Positions 9,342 to 17,704 of a stretch of DNA of 60,677 bases are shown piece after piece. The translations under genes were made by a program, and so were the position numbers. This DNA is from JAVBNW01 sp031551255 (GTDB lineage: Bacteria > Bacillota > Clostridia > Christensenellales > UBA1750). Position 1 is the stretch's first letter. Each line of letters begins with the position of its first letter. The notes below the pieces were generated by a model. That model saw only the letters and a program-made list of their open reading frames with translations. It ran no database searches and had not been told where the DNA came from. The DNA lies in the NCBI GenBank assembly GCA_031551255.1, contig JAVBNW010000055.1, forward strand, positions 1-60,677. The letters are read 5' to 3'.

Positions 9342-9612
9342 GCGTCGATTTGCACTACGCTCCGAAATCCCACCAGACTGCGGTATGGTGGGATTTTTTA
9401 CGCTTCGTGAAACCTCCTCTTTTCACAAGACGTTGAGGCGTCTTGTGAAAAGAGGAAGAACGAAGAACGTGGGTTTCGCGCCTTCCTCGTCGTTCTTCTT
9501 ACTCCTCCAAATCGCCCCAGCGGTTTTGAGGAAGAGGAGGAGCGACGAAGTGAACGAGCTTTCACACCGCAGTGTGGAAGCGAGCAATACGCAGTCCGCG
9601 ACGACGAGCGGC
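9342..9612. repeat. Hairpin-array repeat element R1
   Basis: Fills most of the 345-base gap before the symporter gene. The left end (9342-9363) matches the family terminal sequence at about 18 of 22 positions. Hairpins: 9365-9396 (11-bp stem, loop containing CTGCGG, then six T, so it also serves as a terminator); 9416-9455 (perfect 17-bp stem, loop TTGAGG); 9504-9531 (imperfect); 9558-9581 (loop CCGCAG, the complement of CTGCGG). The part 9500-9612 is the reverse complement of the start of element R3. No recognisable right terminal repeat was found. Confidence 0.8.
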
Positions 9613-9686
9613 GACGAAGAGAGAGTCATATTTGCGTAAGAACCGCATAGCCATCTGCGAGGCGCGTTGCGCCCGGAGGTGGTTGA

Positions 9687-11015
9687 GTGGATAGGTTGTT
9701 GAGCATCTTAGAGAGAATTAACGGATTGCTGTGGGGGCCGGGCATGCTGGTTTTGCTGGTAGGCGTGGGCGTATACTTCACGATGCGCACGCGCTGGTTT
9801 CAGGTGCGTCGCTTTCCGCAGGTGATAAAGCGCACGCTGTTGCGCGTCCGCGAAAAGGGAGAGGGCAAGGGCATCACTTCCGCACAGGCGCTTTTTACAG
9901 CGTTGTCCGGCACGCTGGGCACGGGCTCCATGGCGGGCGTCGCTACCGCGATCACCCTAGGAGGACCCGGAGCGATGTTTTGGATGGCGCTTTCGGCCTT
10001 GGTGGGCATGATGACCAAGTATGCCGAGATCGTACTTGCCGTCCACTATCGCAAAGAGGAAGGCATGGGTTATCTGGGCGGCCCGATGGTGACACTGGAA
10101 AGAGGCCTTGGCATGCCGCGCGCAGGCGCGCTGTATGCGCTGTTCGGCCTGCTGGCCTCCTTTGGGGTGGGCAATATCGTACAGGCGAATGCTTTATCGC
10201 AGGTGGTTCACCAGGCGGCGGGAACACCGCCCCTTGCCATCGGAATAGTTGCGGCGCTTTTGGCCGGTATGGCCATCATAGGTGGGGTAAAGCGCGTGGC
10301 GCGGGTAACGGAGAAAGTCGTGCCGATTATGTCGCTTATGTACATCGCTGGCGGCCTTGCCGTGCTGATGCTCCGCCTGGACGAGTTGCCCGGCGCGATA
10401 TCGGCTATTTTCGGCCAAGCCCTCAGCCCTGCCGCTTTCTTGGGCGGAGCGGCCGGTGCGGGCGCACGCGCGGCCATCCGCTATGGCGTTTCGCGCGGCG
10501 TGTTTTCCAATGAGGCGGGCATGGGTTCCGCGGCGATCGCTCATGCATCGGCGGATTGTCGGCATCCGGTCGACCAGGGACTGTGGGGCATCCTGGAGGT
10601 AAGCATCGATACGCTTCTCGTATGCACAATGTCCGGCCTCGTAGTGCTGGCTGCCGGGCCATGGAAGTCGGACCTTACCGGCGCGGCACTGCTTTCCGAA
10701 GCTTTTTTTTCAACCCTTGGCCATGTCGGGCGCTGGATCGTTACGCTGTCTCTGGCGGCATTTGCGTTTGCAACCTTCCTGGGCTGGTCGCATTACGGAG
10801 AACAATGCCTCAGGTATCTGGGCGGGCAGCGAGTGGTGCCCGCATACCGCGCGGCGTTCGTATGCCTCATTGCCGTAGGCGCGGTGATGCGCCTGGATAT
10901 CGCATGGGCACTGGCGGATGTGTTCAACGGTCTGATGATCCTGCCCAATCTTTTCAGCGTAATCCTTTTAAGCCCAGTGGTGCTTCAGCTTACGCGGGAG
11001 CGCTTGGGCCGGTAA
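9687..11015 (+). CDS. Sodium:alanine/glycine symporter, AGCS family
   Basis: Inner-membrane Na+-coupled amino acid importer of 442 residues with about ten hydrophobic segments. Typical AGCS features are visible: GPGMLVLLVGVGVYF near the N-terminus, ALSGTLGTGSMAGVATA in the first half, and the NEAGMGSAAIAHA segment near the middle. Substrate is probably alanine or glycine. GTG at 9687 is chosen because GGAGGTGG precedes it by a few bases. The gene sits just right of repeat R1 and is followed by the promoter of the pfl operon, so it appears to be a single-gene unit. Confidence 0.92.
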   Translation: MDRLLSILERINGLLWGPGMLVLLVGVGVYFTMRTRWFQVRRFPQVIKRTLLRVREKGEGKGITSAQALFTALSGTLGTGSMAGVATAITLGGPGAMFWMALSALVGMMTKYAEIVLAVHYRKEEGMGYLGGPMVTLERGLGMPRAGALYALFGLLASFGVGNIVQANALSQVVHQAAGTPPLAIGIVAALLAGMAIIGGVKRVARVTEKVVPIMSLMYIAGGLAVLMLRLDELPGAISAIFGQALSPAAFLGGAAGAGARAAIRYGVSRGVFSNEAGMGSAAIAHASADCRHPVDQGLWGILEVSIDTLLVCTMSGLVVLAAGPWKSDLTGAALLSEAFFSTLGHVGRWIVTLSLAAFAFATFLGWSHYGEQCLRYLGGQRVVPAYRAAFVCLIAVGAVMRLDIAWALADVFNGLMILPNLFSVILLSPVVLQLTRERLGR

Positions 11016-11037
11016 ATGATCGCGCTGCCAAAATGAG

Positions 11038-11066
11038 TTGACGAACCGGATAGCCCGAGCTATAAT
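11038..11066 (+). promoter_or_regulatory. Strong promoter of the pfl operon
   Basis: TTGACG (11038-11043), exact 17-base spacer, consensus TATAAT (11061-11066). Transcription should start near 11073, just before the riboswitch. Confidence 0.85.
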
Positions 11067-11080
11067 GAAATTACAAGTAA

Positions 11081-11184
11081 ATGGCCTCCCGCAACTGGCG
11101 GATATGTGGATTGACCACAGGGGAACGGGAGGAACGGTTGCCGGCCGCCTGGGCGAGCTTTGCGTAATTGCGGGGCTCTTTTTC
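11081..11184 (+). promoter_or_regulatory. ZTP (pfl-motif) riboswitch with terminator
   Basis: Purine-stress riboswitch sensing ZTP/ZMP. P1 pairs CCTCCC (11086-11090 region) with GGGAGG (11127-11132). Inside are the conserved CTGGCG and a GTGG/CCAC hairpin, and downstream the invariant CCGCCTGGGC (11145-11154). It runs straight into a terminator hairpin (11155-11178, GAGC/GCTC with several G-U pairs) and TTTTT, so ligand binding should control read-through into pflB. A second small hairpin (11191-11209) follows. The pfl motif is named from its association with such genes. Confidence 0.88.
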
Positions 11185-11238
11185 GTTTTCATGCCGCCAT
11201 CCGGCATGAAGCTGCTTTCTTGGGAAGGAGGCGCCTCG

Positions 11239-13464
11239 ATGAATTTTCCGCAATGGGAAGGGTTTTTGGGTACTAAGTGGAAGGACGGAATCGATGTTCG
11301 CGATTTTATCCTCGCCAACGTATCGCCCTATGACGGCGACGAACGCTTTCTTGCGCCGGCCACGCCGCGCACGCAGAGCATGATGGAAAAGGTGAAGGAT
11401 CTCTTCGCGCGGGAAAGGGCCAAGGGTGGCGTGCTGAACATCGACGTGGACACTGTTTCCTCGCTCAACGCCTATGCGCCGGGGTACGTCGACAAGGATT
11501 TGGATATTATTCTAGGCCTGCAGACCGACGCGCCGCTCAAGCGCGGCGTCAACCCGTTCGGAGGCATCCGTATGGCGCGGCAAGCCTGCGAAGCGTACGG
11601 GTACAAGCTCTCCGACAAGGTGGAGGATGAGTTTTTATACCGCACCACTCACAACAGCGGCGTATTTCGCGTGTATACCGACGAGATGCGCGCGGTGCGC
11701 AGTGCCCATCTGCTCACCGGCCTGCCGGATGCCTACGGACGCGGGCGCATCATAGGGGATTACCGCAGAGTGGCGCTGTACGGCGTGGATGCGATCATCG
11801 TGCAAAAAGAGCGCGATAAGGCCGAAATCGGGCGCGGCCTTATGGATCAGGATAGCATACGCCTGTCCGAGGAGCTCTACCAGCAGATTAATTTTTTGAG
11901 CATGCTCAAGAAGATGGCCGCCGACTACGGGCACGATATCTCCCGCCCCGCCGCGGACGCGCGCGAGGCTGTGCAGTGGCTATACTACGCATACCTGGGC
12001 GCGATCAAGGAGCAAAACGGGGCGGCCATGAGCCTGGGCAGGGTTTCCACTTTCTTGGATATCTACATGCGGCGCGATATCGAGCGGGGCGTTCGCTCGG
12101 AGGCCGAGGCGCAGGAGCTCATCGACGATTTCGTGATCAAGCTCAGGCTTGCGCGTCACCTGCGCACGCCGGACTATAACGAGCTCTTCGGCGGCGATCC
12201 GATGTGGATTACCGAATGCGTGGGGGGCATTGCCAAAGACGGCCGCGCGCTCGTTACGAAGACTTCATATCGATTTTTGCACACGCTGTACAACTTAGGC
12301 CCCGCCCCCGAACCGAATATCACCGTTTTGTGGAGCGAGAGCCTGCCCGACAACTTTAAGAAATACTGCGCAAAGGTATCCATCGATACGGATTCGATCC
12401 AATACGAAAACGACGACCTGATGCGCCCGCGCTACGGCGACGACTACGGCATCGCCTGCTGCGTATCGGCGATGGAAATCGGCAAGCAGATGCAATTCTT
12501 CGGCGCGCGCTGCAACCTGCCCAAGCTCATGCTGTTGGCGCTCAGCGGCGGCAAGGCGGAGGACGGTATGTACTTAGGCCCGCAGATGAGGGCGATGGAC
12601 GGTCCGCTAGAGTTTGGGAAGGTGTGGGATAGGCTCGACCGCTACATGGATTGGCTGACCGCGCTGTACGTAAACACCATGAACGTAATCCACTACATGC
12701 ACGACAAATACGCCTATGAGAAGCTTCAAATGGCGCTGCACGATACGGATGTTAAGCGCGTGATGGCCTTTGGTATCGCCGGGCTGTCGGTGATCGTGGA
12801 TTCGCTCTCCGCGATCAAGTTTGCCAAGGTGACGCCGATTCACGATAACAACGGCATCGTGACCGACTTTACCGTGGAGGGGGATTTTCCCAAGTATGGC
12901 AACGACGACGACCGCGTGGATGACATCGCCGTGAAGCTTGCCGATGCCTTTTATCAAAAGCTTACGCGCACGCCCGCGTACCGCGGCGCACAGCACACGC
13001 TTTCGGTGCTGACGATCACCTCCAACGTCGCCTACGGACGCATGACCGGCGCGACGCCCGACGGCCGCGCGGCCGGTACGCCCGTCGCGCCCGGCGCAAA
13101 CCCGATGCACGGGCGAGACGATTCCGGCGCGGTTGCCTCGCTGTCTTCGGTGGCGAAGCTGCCCTACGACAGTTGCCGGGACGGCATTTCCTGCACGTTT
13201 TCCATCGCCCCTGCGGCGCTGGGCAGGGAGCGCGCCGACAGGATTGAAAACCTCGTGGGGATTCTGGACGGCTATTTCGGCCAGAAGGCACATCACCTGA
13301 ACGTGAACGTGCTCGACCGCGAGCGGCTGATCGACGCGTATGATCATCCGGATCATTACCCGGATCTGACCGTGCGCGTGTCCGGCTACGCGGTAAACTT
13401 TGGCAAGCTCAGCCGCGAGCAGCAGCGCGAGGTCATAGAGCGCACATTCCATGCCAAGGTATGA
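11239..13464 (+). CDS. pflB: Pyruvate formate-lyase (formate C-acetyltransferase)
   Basis: Glycyl-radical enzyme converting pyruvate and CoA to acetyl-CoA and formate under anaerobiosis. It has 741 residues, as usual for PflB. The adjacent catalytic cysteines are C407 and C408 in IACCVSAME, followed by the signature GKQMQFFGAR. The radical glycine is G716 in RVSGYAV near the C-terminus. The ATG at 11239 lies eight bases after AAGGAGG; upstream in-frame codons overlap the riboswitch and are not coding. It heads an operon with an unknown gene and pflA, controlled by the ZTP riboswitch, which links formate production to one-carbon and purine demand. Confidence 0.97.
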   Translation: MNFPQWEGFLGTKWKDGIDVRDFILANVSPYDGDERFLAPATPRTQSMMEKVKDLFARERAKGGVLNIDVDTVSSLNAYAPGYVDKDLDIILGLQTDAPLKRGVNPFGGIRMARQACEAYGYKLSDKVEDEFLYRTTHNSGVFRVYTDEMRAVRSAHLLTGLPDAYGRGRIIGDYRRVALYGVDAIIVQKERDKAEIGRGLMDQDSIRLSEELYQQINFLSMLKKMAADYGHDISRPAADAREAVQWLYYAYLGAIKEQNGAAMSLGRVSTFLDIYMRRDIERGVRSEAEAQELIDDFVIKLRLARHLRTPDYNELFGGDPMWITECVGGIAKDGRALVTKTSYRFLHTLYNLGPAPEPNITVLWSESLPDNFKKYCAKVSIDTDSIQYENDDLMRPRYGDDYGIACCVSAMEIGKQMQFFGARCNLPKLMLLALSGGKAEDGMYLGPQMRAMDGPLEFGKVWDRLDRYMDWLTALYVNTMNVIHYMHDKYAYEKLQMALHDTDVKRVMAFGIAGLSVIVDSLSAIKFAKVTPIHDNNGIVTDFTVEGDFPKYGNDDDRVDDIAVKLADAFYQKLTRTPAYRGAQHTLSVLTITSNVAYGRMTGATPDGRAAGTPVAPGANPMHGRDDSGAVASLSSVAKLPYDSCRDGISCTFSIAPAALGRERADRIENLVGILDGYFGQKAHHLNVNVLDRERLIDAYDHPDHYPDLTVRVSGYAVNFGKLSREQQREVIERTFHAKV

Positions 13465-13503
13465 TGGGACCTACGGCAGCTTTGTATGCGCGGGAGTAAA
13501 GCG

Positions 13504-14001
13504 ATGACCGAAAAGCAAAAGTATGCGCTCGATAAGGTGATTGCGGCCTTGCCGGAGAACTTGCAGGGAATGTACCGCGAAATAGCGGAATACGCGATAG
13601 TTTTAGGATATATGCCCACGATAAAAGGCCCGCGGGAATCGTATGCCGACTTTGTAAAGAACAAAGTGCGAAAGACGATACTCAAAATCGATACGGACCC
13701 CAAGTTTCCTCCACGATTGGCGGTAAGATTTTTTGCGCTCCCAACGTATTCCGCTTTTTTTCAAGCGGCAATTGAGGAAAGGGTTTTACCGCTGCTAAGC
13801 GGCGGATATGAGGCGCGCTGCTATGGCTGCGGCAAGTGCGACGGCACGCATGGTTATACTTTTACACTCCCTGATGGCAAAAAAGCTTTTTGGTGCGGAA
13901 GGGATGTCGTTCCACTGCCGCCGTTCAGCGCGGAAAATGTGCCGGAGATCAAAGCAGCGTTACAGGTGCAAGACGAGTTTTTCATGAAGCGAATTCTGTA
14001 G
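13504..14001 (+). CDS. Unknown protein with a Cys-rich, zinc-ribbon-like segment
   Basis: Protein of 165 residues starting at ATG 13504 with GGGAGTAAAGCG before it. The N-terminal 80 residues are charged and helical in character. The second half contains CYGCGKCDGTHGY and, later, WCGRDVVPLPPF, so three or four cysteines could bind a metal ion. I do not recognise a named family. It lies between pflB and pflA with short gaps (39 and 47 bases), so it is co-transcribed and may take part in handling or protecting the glycyl-radical system, but that is only context. Confidence 0.7.
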   Translation: MTEKQKYALDKVIAALPENLQGMYREIAEYAIVLGYMPTIKGPRESYADFVKNKVRKTILKIDTDPKFPPRLAVRFFALPTYSAFFQAAIEERVLPLLSGGYEARCYGCGKCDGTHGYTFTLPDGKKAFWCGRDVVPLPPFSAENVPEIKAALQVQDEFFMKRIL

Positions 14002-14048
14002 TATATCGCGCTTGGCTGTGCGCGGGCTATGCTCCCAAAGAAAGATCG

Positions 14049-14789
14049 ATGAAAATGAAAGACGATAAAACGTATCCGGCCAACGGCGATCTTTGCCGGG
14101 ATTCTAGACGCGAGGCCCGGTATTTCAAGGTGGAAACCTTTGGCGCGGTGGACGGCCCCGGCCTGCGCTTCGTGCTATTTTTGCAGGGCTGTCTGCTGCG
14201 CTGCCCGTATTGCCATAACCCGGAGAGCTGGCCGCTTCGCGGCGGGAATGCGATTGCCGCGCGGGATGTGATTGCCCGCTTCAACCGCTACAGGGGCTAT
14301 TATAAGCGCGGCGGCATGACGCTATCGGGCGGGGAGCCGCTTATGCAGGCCGAGTTTGCGCTGGAGCTATTCGCCCTTTGCCGCGAGCAAGGCATCCATA
14401 CGGCGCTGGATACCTCCGGTTGCGTAACGAGCCTCGAGGCGCTTGCCGCCGTGGATGCCGCGGATCTTCTCTTGCTGGATATTAAGCATGCCGACCCGTC
14501 GCGTCACCGGGACCTGTTCGGTTTTCCGCTCGAGGCCCCGCTGGAGGCGTTGCGCCGGCGAGAACGGGCGGGGAAGCCCGTTTGGGTGCGCCACGTCGTC
14601 GTGCCGGGTATGACGGATGGCGAGGAGGAAATTGCTCAACTTGCGGCGCTGCTTGCGCCGTTTCAGTGCATTGAAAGGGTGGAGCTTTTACCCTTTCGCA
14701 AGTTGTGCCTGGAAAAGTATCGCGAATTGGGCATTCCTTTTCCGCTGGAGGGCGTGCCCGAATCGTCGTCGGGGCGCACTACGCTCTGA
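14049..14789 (+). CDS. pflA: Pyruvate formate-lyase activating enzyme
   Basis: Radical SAM enzyme that abstracts hydrogen from the PflB glycine. It has 246 residues, the normal PflA length. The cluster motif C-x3-C-x2-C is at C48, C52 and C55 (GCLLRCPYC), with FGAVDGPGLR before it and the SAM-binding GGEP motif (TLSGGEPLMQ) after it. The ATG at 14049 has only a weak GA-rich ribosome site. The last codons (about SSSGRTTL and the stop) are encoded by the left end of repeat element R2, so the element has overwritten the original 3' end. Confidence 0.94.
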   Translation: MKMKDDKTYPANGDLCRDSRREARYFKVETFGAVDGPGLRFVLFLQGCLLRCPYCHNPESWPLRGGNAIAARDVIARFNRYRGYYKRGGMTLSGGEPLMQAEFALELFALCREQGIHTALDTSGCVTSLEALAAVDAADLLLLDIKHADPSRHRDLFGFPLEAPLEALRRRERAGKPVWVRHVVVPGMTDGEEEIAQLAALLAPFQCIERVELLPFRKLCLEKYRELGIPFPLEGVPESSSGRTTL

Positions 14790-15041
14790 CCCCCTACCAA
14801 GCTGCGGCATGGTAGGGGGTCTGGCTCTTCTCTTCATGGCCCCTTCTCTTCCTCAAAACCGCTGCGGCGATTTTGAGGAGTAAGAACGCCGAGGCGGAAC
14901 GCGCATACTCCGTTTCTTGTCCCGTCGTTCTCACTCCTACAAGACGCCTCAGCGACTTGTAGGAAGAGGAGGTTTCACGTAGCGGCAATTCTCCATGGCA
15001 TCGCAATGACATGGAGAATAGAGCGCAGTGCAAACCGACGA
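14766..15041. repeat. Hairpin-array repeat element R2, complete with inverted ends
   Basis: Best-defined copy, 276 bases. The 22-base ends (14766-14787 and 15020-15041) are inverted repeats matching at 18 of 22 positions; the inner part reads GCACTACGCTCT on the left. Between them are four hairpins: 14788-14821 (12-bp stem, loop AGCTGCGGCA), 14851-14878 (loop containing CTGCGG), 14936-14963 (loop containing CCTCAG), 14988-15019 (loop TCGCAA). No transposase ORF. It fills most of the gap between pflA and the next promoter. Confidence 0.85.
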
Positions 15042-15044
15042 GGC

Positions 15045-15073
15045 TTGCCTTGCGGGGCGTCAAGGGGTATGAT
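15045..15073 (+). promoter_or_regulatory. Putative promoter of the enolase-superfamily gene
   Basis: TTGCCT (15045-15050), 17-base spacer, TATGAT (15068-15073). It begins four bases after the right end of repeat R2. Confidence 0.5.
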
Positions 15074-15136
15074 GGTGATAAACCACTTTACACATTGCAG
15101 GCGATTATACAGACGAGGGAGAAGGAGCGAGGTTTT

Positions 15137-16234
15137 ATGCAGCTGCGTTCGATTGAAACATATTCTACAAAGTCGATCTGCTTCGTGCGCATCACCGACG
15201 ATCAAGGCGCGCAGGGATGGGGCATGACGGCCCCGTTTTCCGCGAACATCACCGCGCAGGTGCTGCATCAAATTGCCGCGGGCACGGCGTTTTTGCCGTA
15301 TGAGGATTTTACCGCGGTTGCCGACGAAATCATCTACCAGCAGTATAAGTTTTTAGGAACGTTCCTCGCGCGGGCCGCCGCGGGCGTCGATACCGCGCTG
15401 TGGGATCTTCACGCCAAGCGCGAGGAGAAATCCGTGGCGGAGCTCGCGGGCAAGCGGCGCGAGGGGATTGATCTTTACGCATCCAGCATGAAGCGCAATC
15501 TGCCCGTGCAGGAGGAAGCCGACCGCCTGCGCGCTTTGCAGGACAAGCTCGGCTACCGCGCCGTCAAGCTGCACCCCGGCATCCCTGTGGGCCGCGACAA
15601 GGATTTTTGGCCGAACCGCACCGAGGATATGGTCAAGGCCATGATGAAGACGGCGGCGCCGGGCACGCACGTGATCGTGGATGTGAACGGCAACTATTCC
15701 GTGGAGCGCGCGATCGAGGCGGCGAAATTTTTGCACGACCAGGGCGTCGCGCTGTTTGAGGAGCCGTGCCCGTATTGGGATATCGACATGACCCGCCAGG
15801 TGCGCAAGGCCTGCGCAAACATCGGCATCCCCGTAGCGGGCGGGGAGCAGGACTATGTCGACACCATGTGGGAGCGCATGATCCAGACTCGCGTGATGGA
15901 CGTGTGCCAGCCGGATCTTCTGTACATCGGCGGCTTCTCGCGCGCGCTGCGCATCGCGGATTACGCGGCGAAGCACGGCATGCAGGTGACGCCGCATACG
16001 TCGAACCAATCCCCGATTTTCGTGATGGGGCTGCACTATATGAGTTGCATCGAAACGCCGTATCCATTCCTCGAGTGCGGCATCGAGGACGACCGTTGGG
16101 CGCTTGACTGCTATGAGCCGCTGGTTCAAATCAAGGGTGGGCGCGCGTTTGCGCCTACCGCGCCGGGCTGGGGCTTTGAGCCGACGGAAGAATTCCTTAA
16201 AAAGGCAGAATACGCGATCAGCAAGGCGAAATAG
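15137..16234 (+). CDS. Enolase-superfamily (mandelate racemase subgroup) sugar-acid dehydratase
   Basis: Mg2+-dependent enzyme of 365 residues with the two-domain MR/MLE layout. Metal ligands are readable as D182 (VDVNGN), E208 or E209 (LFEEP) and E237 (GGEQD). K144 (AVKLH) and H287 (VTPHTSN) are the likely general base residues, placing it in the mandelate racemase subgroup, whose members dehydrate acid sugars. The exact substrate cannot be read. The ATG at 15137 follows AAGGAG by nine bases. An aldo/keto reductase follows after 44 bases, suggesting a two-gene catabolic operon. Confidence 0.85.
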   Translation: MQLRSIETYSTKSICFVRITDDQGAQGWGMTAPFSANITAQVLHQIAAGTAFLPYEDFTAVADEIIYQQYKFLGTFLARAAAGVDTALWDLHAKREEKSVAELAGKRREGIDLYASSMKRNLPVQEEADRLRALQDKLGYRAVKLHPGIPVGRDKDFWPNRTEDMVKAMMKTAAPGTHVIVDVNGNYSVERAIEAAKFLHDQGVALFEEPCPYWDIDMTRQVRKACANIGIPVAGGEQDYVDTMWERMIQTRVMDVCQPDLLYIGGFSRALRIADYAAKHGMQVTPHTSNQSPIFVMGLHYMSCIETPYPFLECGIEDDRWALDCYEPLVQIKGGRAFAPTAPGWGFEPTEEFLKKAEYAISKAK

Positions 16235-16278
16235 GGCGGCGTTTGGCCGCCGATCTTCGATATAGGAGTGTGTATAGG

Positions 16279-17433
16279 ATGCAATATCGTCCCTACGGAA
16301 AATTAGGCTATGAGGTATCCGCGCTGGGCATGGGCTGTATGCGCCTGCCCCGCAAAGCGGATGCCGAGGGCAAGATGTCGGTGGATCTTGAAAAAGCGTT
16401 TGAAATGATCCGCTACGCGGCCGACAACGGCGTAAACTACTTCGACACCGCGATGACGTACCACAACATGCACAGCGAGGCGGTGCTGGGCGAGGCGCTC
16501 GACGGCGGCCGCCGCGAAAAGGTGAAGATCGCCACCAAGCAGCCCTTTGGCCAGATGGCGACCCAAGGCGACATCCGCCGCAACCTTGAAAACACGCTCA
16601 AGAAGTTGCGCACCGACTATTTGGATGTCTATCTCATCCACAATATTCAGGCCCCGCAGTGGGATGAGATCAAACAAAGAAAGATCATCGAGGAATACGA
16701 AAAGTTCCGTTCCGAAGGTCTCATCCGGGCGATCGGCTTTTCGTACCACGGCGAGCTGCCCGGCTTTCGCGATGTTTTATATTTTTACGACTGGGGCATG
16801 TGCCAGGTGCAGCAAAACCTTCTGGATGTGGATCAGGAGGTGACGCAGGAGGCCATCGTGCTCGCCGGCAAGAAGGGCTGTGCACTGGTGATTATGGAGC
16901 CGCTGCGCGGGGGAGGGCTGGTGACGCCGCCCGCGAGCGTCAAGGCGCTGTACGATGCGTACCCGGTCAAGCGCTCGGGCCTGGAGTGGGCATTTGCGCA
17001 CCTAATCAACTACCCCGAGGTCAGCACGATTTTAAGCGGCATGACGACGCTTGAGCAGCTTAAAGAGAATATCGAGCTGTTCTCCAGGCCCGACATGGTT
17101 CCCGGCTGCCTTTCGGCCGAGGATAAGGCGCTGCTTGGGCGCGTGAAGGAGGCATATGAATCGTTGGCGGTCATCCCGTGCACCGCTTGCGAGTACTGCC
17201 TGCCCTGTCCGCAGGGCGTGAACATCCCCGGCGTTTTTGCCCGCTACAACGAAGGCGCCATGTTTGATAACTTCGCCCAGCCGCAGCGAAGCTACATGTT
17301 TATGGAGCGCGCGAAGGGCAGCGCCGATTATTGTGTAAAGTGCGGCGCGTGCGAGGAGAAGTGCCCGCAGCATATCGCCATTATGGAGCAGCTCGAGGTT
17401 GCACACGATAGGCTCAAGGGCTGGGTGGAATAG
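16279..17433 (+). CDS. Aldo/keto reductase with C-terminal 4Fe-4S domain
   Basis: Protein of 384 residues in two parts. The N-terminal barrel (1-280) begins MQYRPYGKLGYEVSALG and carries the tetrad pattern FDTAMTYH (D, Y), a Lys in ATKQ and LIHN (His). The C-terminal part has two cysteine clusters, CTACEYCLPCPQG and CVKCGACEEKCP, for iron-sulfur centres. This is the COG1453-type clostridial oxidoreductase. It may draw electrons from ferredoxin rather than NADPH (inference). TAGGAG lies upstream of the ATG. It is the second gene after the enolase-superfamily enzyme and is followed by a terminator. Confidence 0.88.
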   Translation: MQYRPYGKLGYEVSALGMGCMRLPRKADAEGKMSVDLEKAFEMIRYAADNGVNYFDTAMTYHNMHSEAVLGEALDGGRREKVKIATKQPFGQMATQGDIRRNLENTLKKLRTDYLDVYLIHNIQAPQWDEIKQRKIIEEYEKFRSEGLIRAIGFSYHGELPGFRDVLYFYDWGMCQVQQNLLDVDQEVTQEAIVLAGKKGCALVIMEPLRGGGLVTPPASVKALYDAYPVKRSGLEWAFAHLINYPEVSTILSGMTTLEQLKENIELFSRPDMVPGCLSAEDKALLGRVKEAYESLAVIPCTACEYCLPCPQGVNIPGVFARYNEGAMFDNFAQPQRSYMFMERAKGSADYCVKCGACEEKCPQHIAIMEQLEVAHDRLKGWVE

Positions 17434-17483
17434 CGGCCCTATGCGCGAAGCGCCGTAAACGCGCGGCGATTTGCCAACGCGAT

Positions 17484-17518
17484 AAAAGGGAAGCCAAAGA
17501 CGTCTTTGGCTTCCCTTT
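17484..17518 (+). terminator. Terminator after the Fe-S aldo/keto reductase gene
   Basis: A perfect 16-bp stem (AAAGGGAAGCCAAAGA and its complement) with a tiny loop, followed by a T-rich stretch. Exceptionally stable hairpin. Confidence 0.8.
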
Positions 17519-17532
17519 GTCTTTGCCGGCGT

Positions 17533-17561
17533 TTGACACTTCGCCCCCTAGATGATACACT
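17533..17561 (+). promoter_or_regulatory. Promoter of the erm leader and erm gene
   Basis: TTGACA (17533-17538), 17-base spacer, TACACT (17556-17561). The leader peptide starts about 25-30 bases downstream. Confidence 0.75.
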
Positions 17562-17584
17562 GGCCCCATTCCGGTCAGGAGGAC

Positions 17585-17626
17585 ATGACACCCATGGCAG
17601 TAGTCGTTCGGCTTCGCAAGAAATAG
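17585..17626 (+). CDS. erm leader peptide (MTPMAVVVRLRKK or MAVVVRLRKK)
   Basis: A short ORF with AGGAGG (17577-17582). Two in-frame ATGs are possible: 17585 (13 residues, spacing only two) and 17594 (10 residues, spacing eleven). It contains the R-L-R sequence; basic-x-basic motifs of this kind make ribosomes stall in the presence of macrolides, and RLR is known from other erm leaders. Its stop codon lies at the base of the attenuator hairpin. Role in induction is inferred from this layout. Confidence 0.8.
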   Translation: MTPMAVVVRLRKK

Positions 17627-17668
17627 GCACAGGATAGCCGGCTGTGTATAGCCGTATGCTCCTGTGCC
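17626..17668 (+). promoter_or_regulatory. Attenuator hairpin between erm leader and erm
   Basis: GGCACAGGA (17626-17634) pairs perfectly with TCCTGTGCC (17660-17668); inside, GGCT and AGCC can form a second short stem. A CTTTTG tract follows, so it may act as a drug-relieved transcription terminator. A ribosome stalled on the leader would cover the first arm. Confidence 0.7.
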
Positions 17669-17704
17669 CTTTTGCGCCCGAATGATTGCGGAAAGGGTGT
17701 CTTT

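Noticed and set aside
9342..9612. Repeat arrays as CRISPR
   Set aside because: No constant direct repeats with regular unique spacers and no cas genes; the units are inverted hairpins of varying sequence.
9247..9639. 130-residue frame upstream of the symporter
   Set aside because: It overlaps the end of the preceding gene and translates repeat R1 hairpins.
14766..15041. Insertion sequence
   Set aside because: Ends are inverted repeats, but no transposase or transposase remnant is encoded in or near any copy.
17672..17704. Longer N-terminus of Erm from TTG 17672
   Set aside because: The region follows the attenuator hairpin and contains the ribosome site itself; homologues begin nearer the QNFLT motif. 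Kept only as an alternative.
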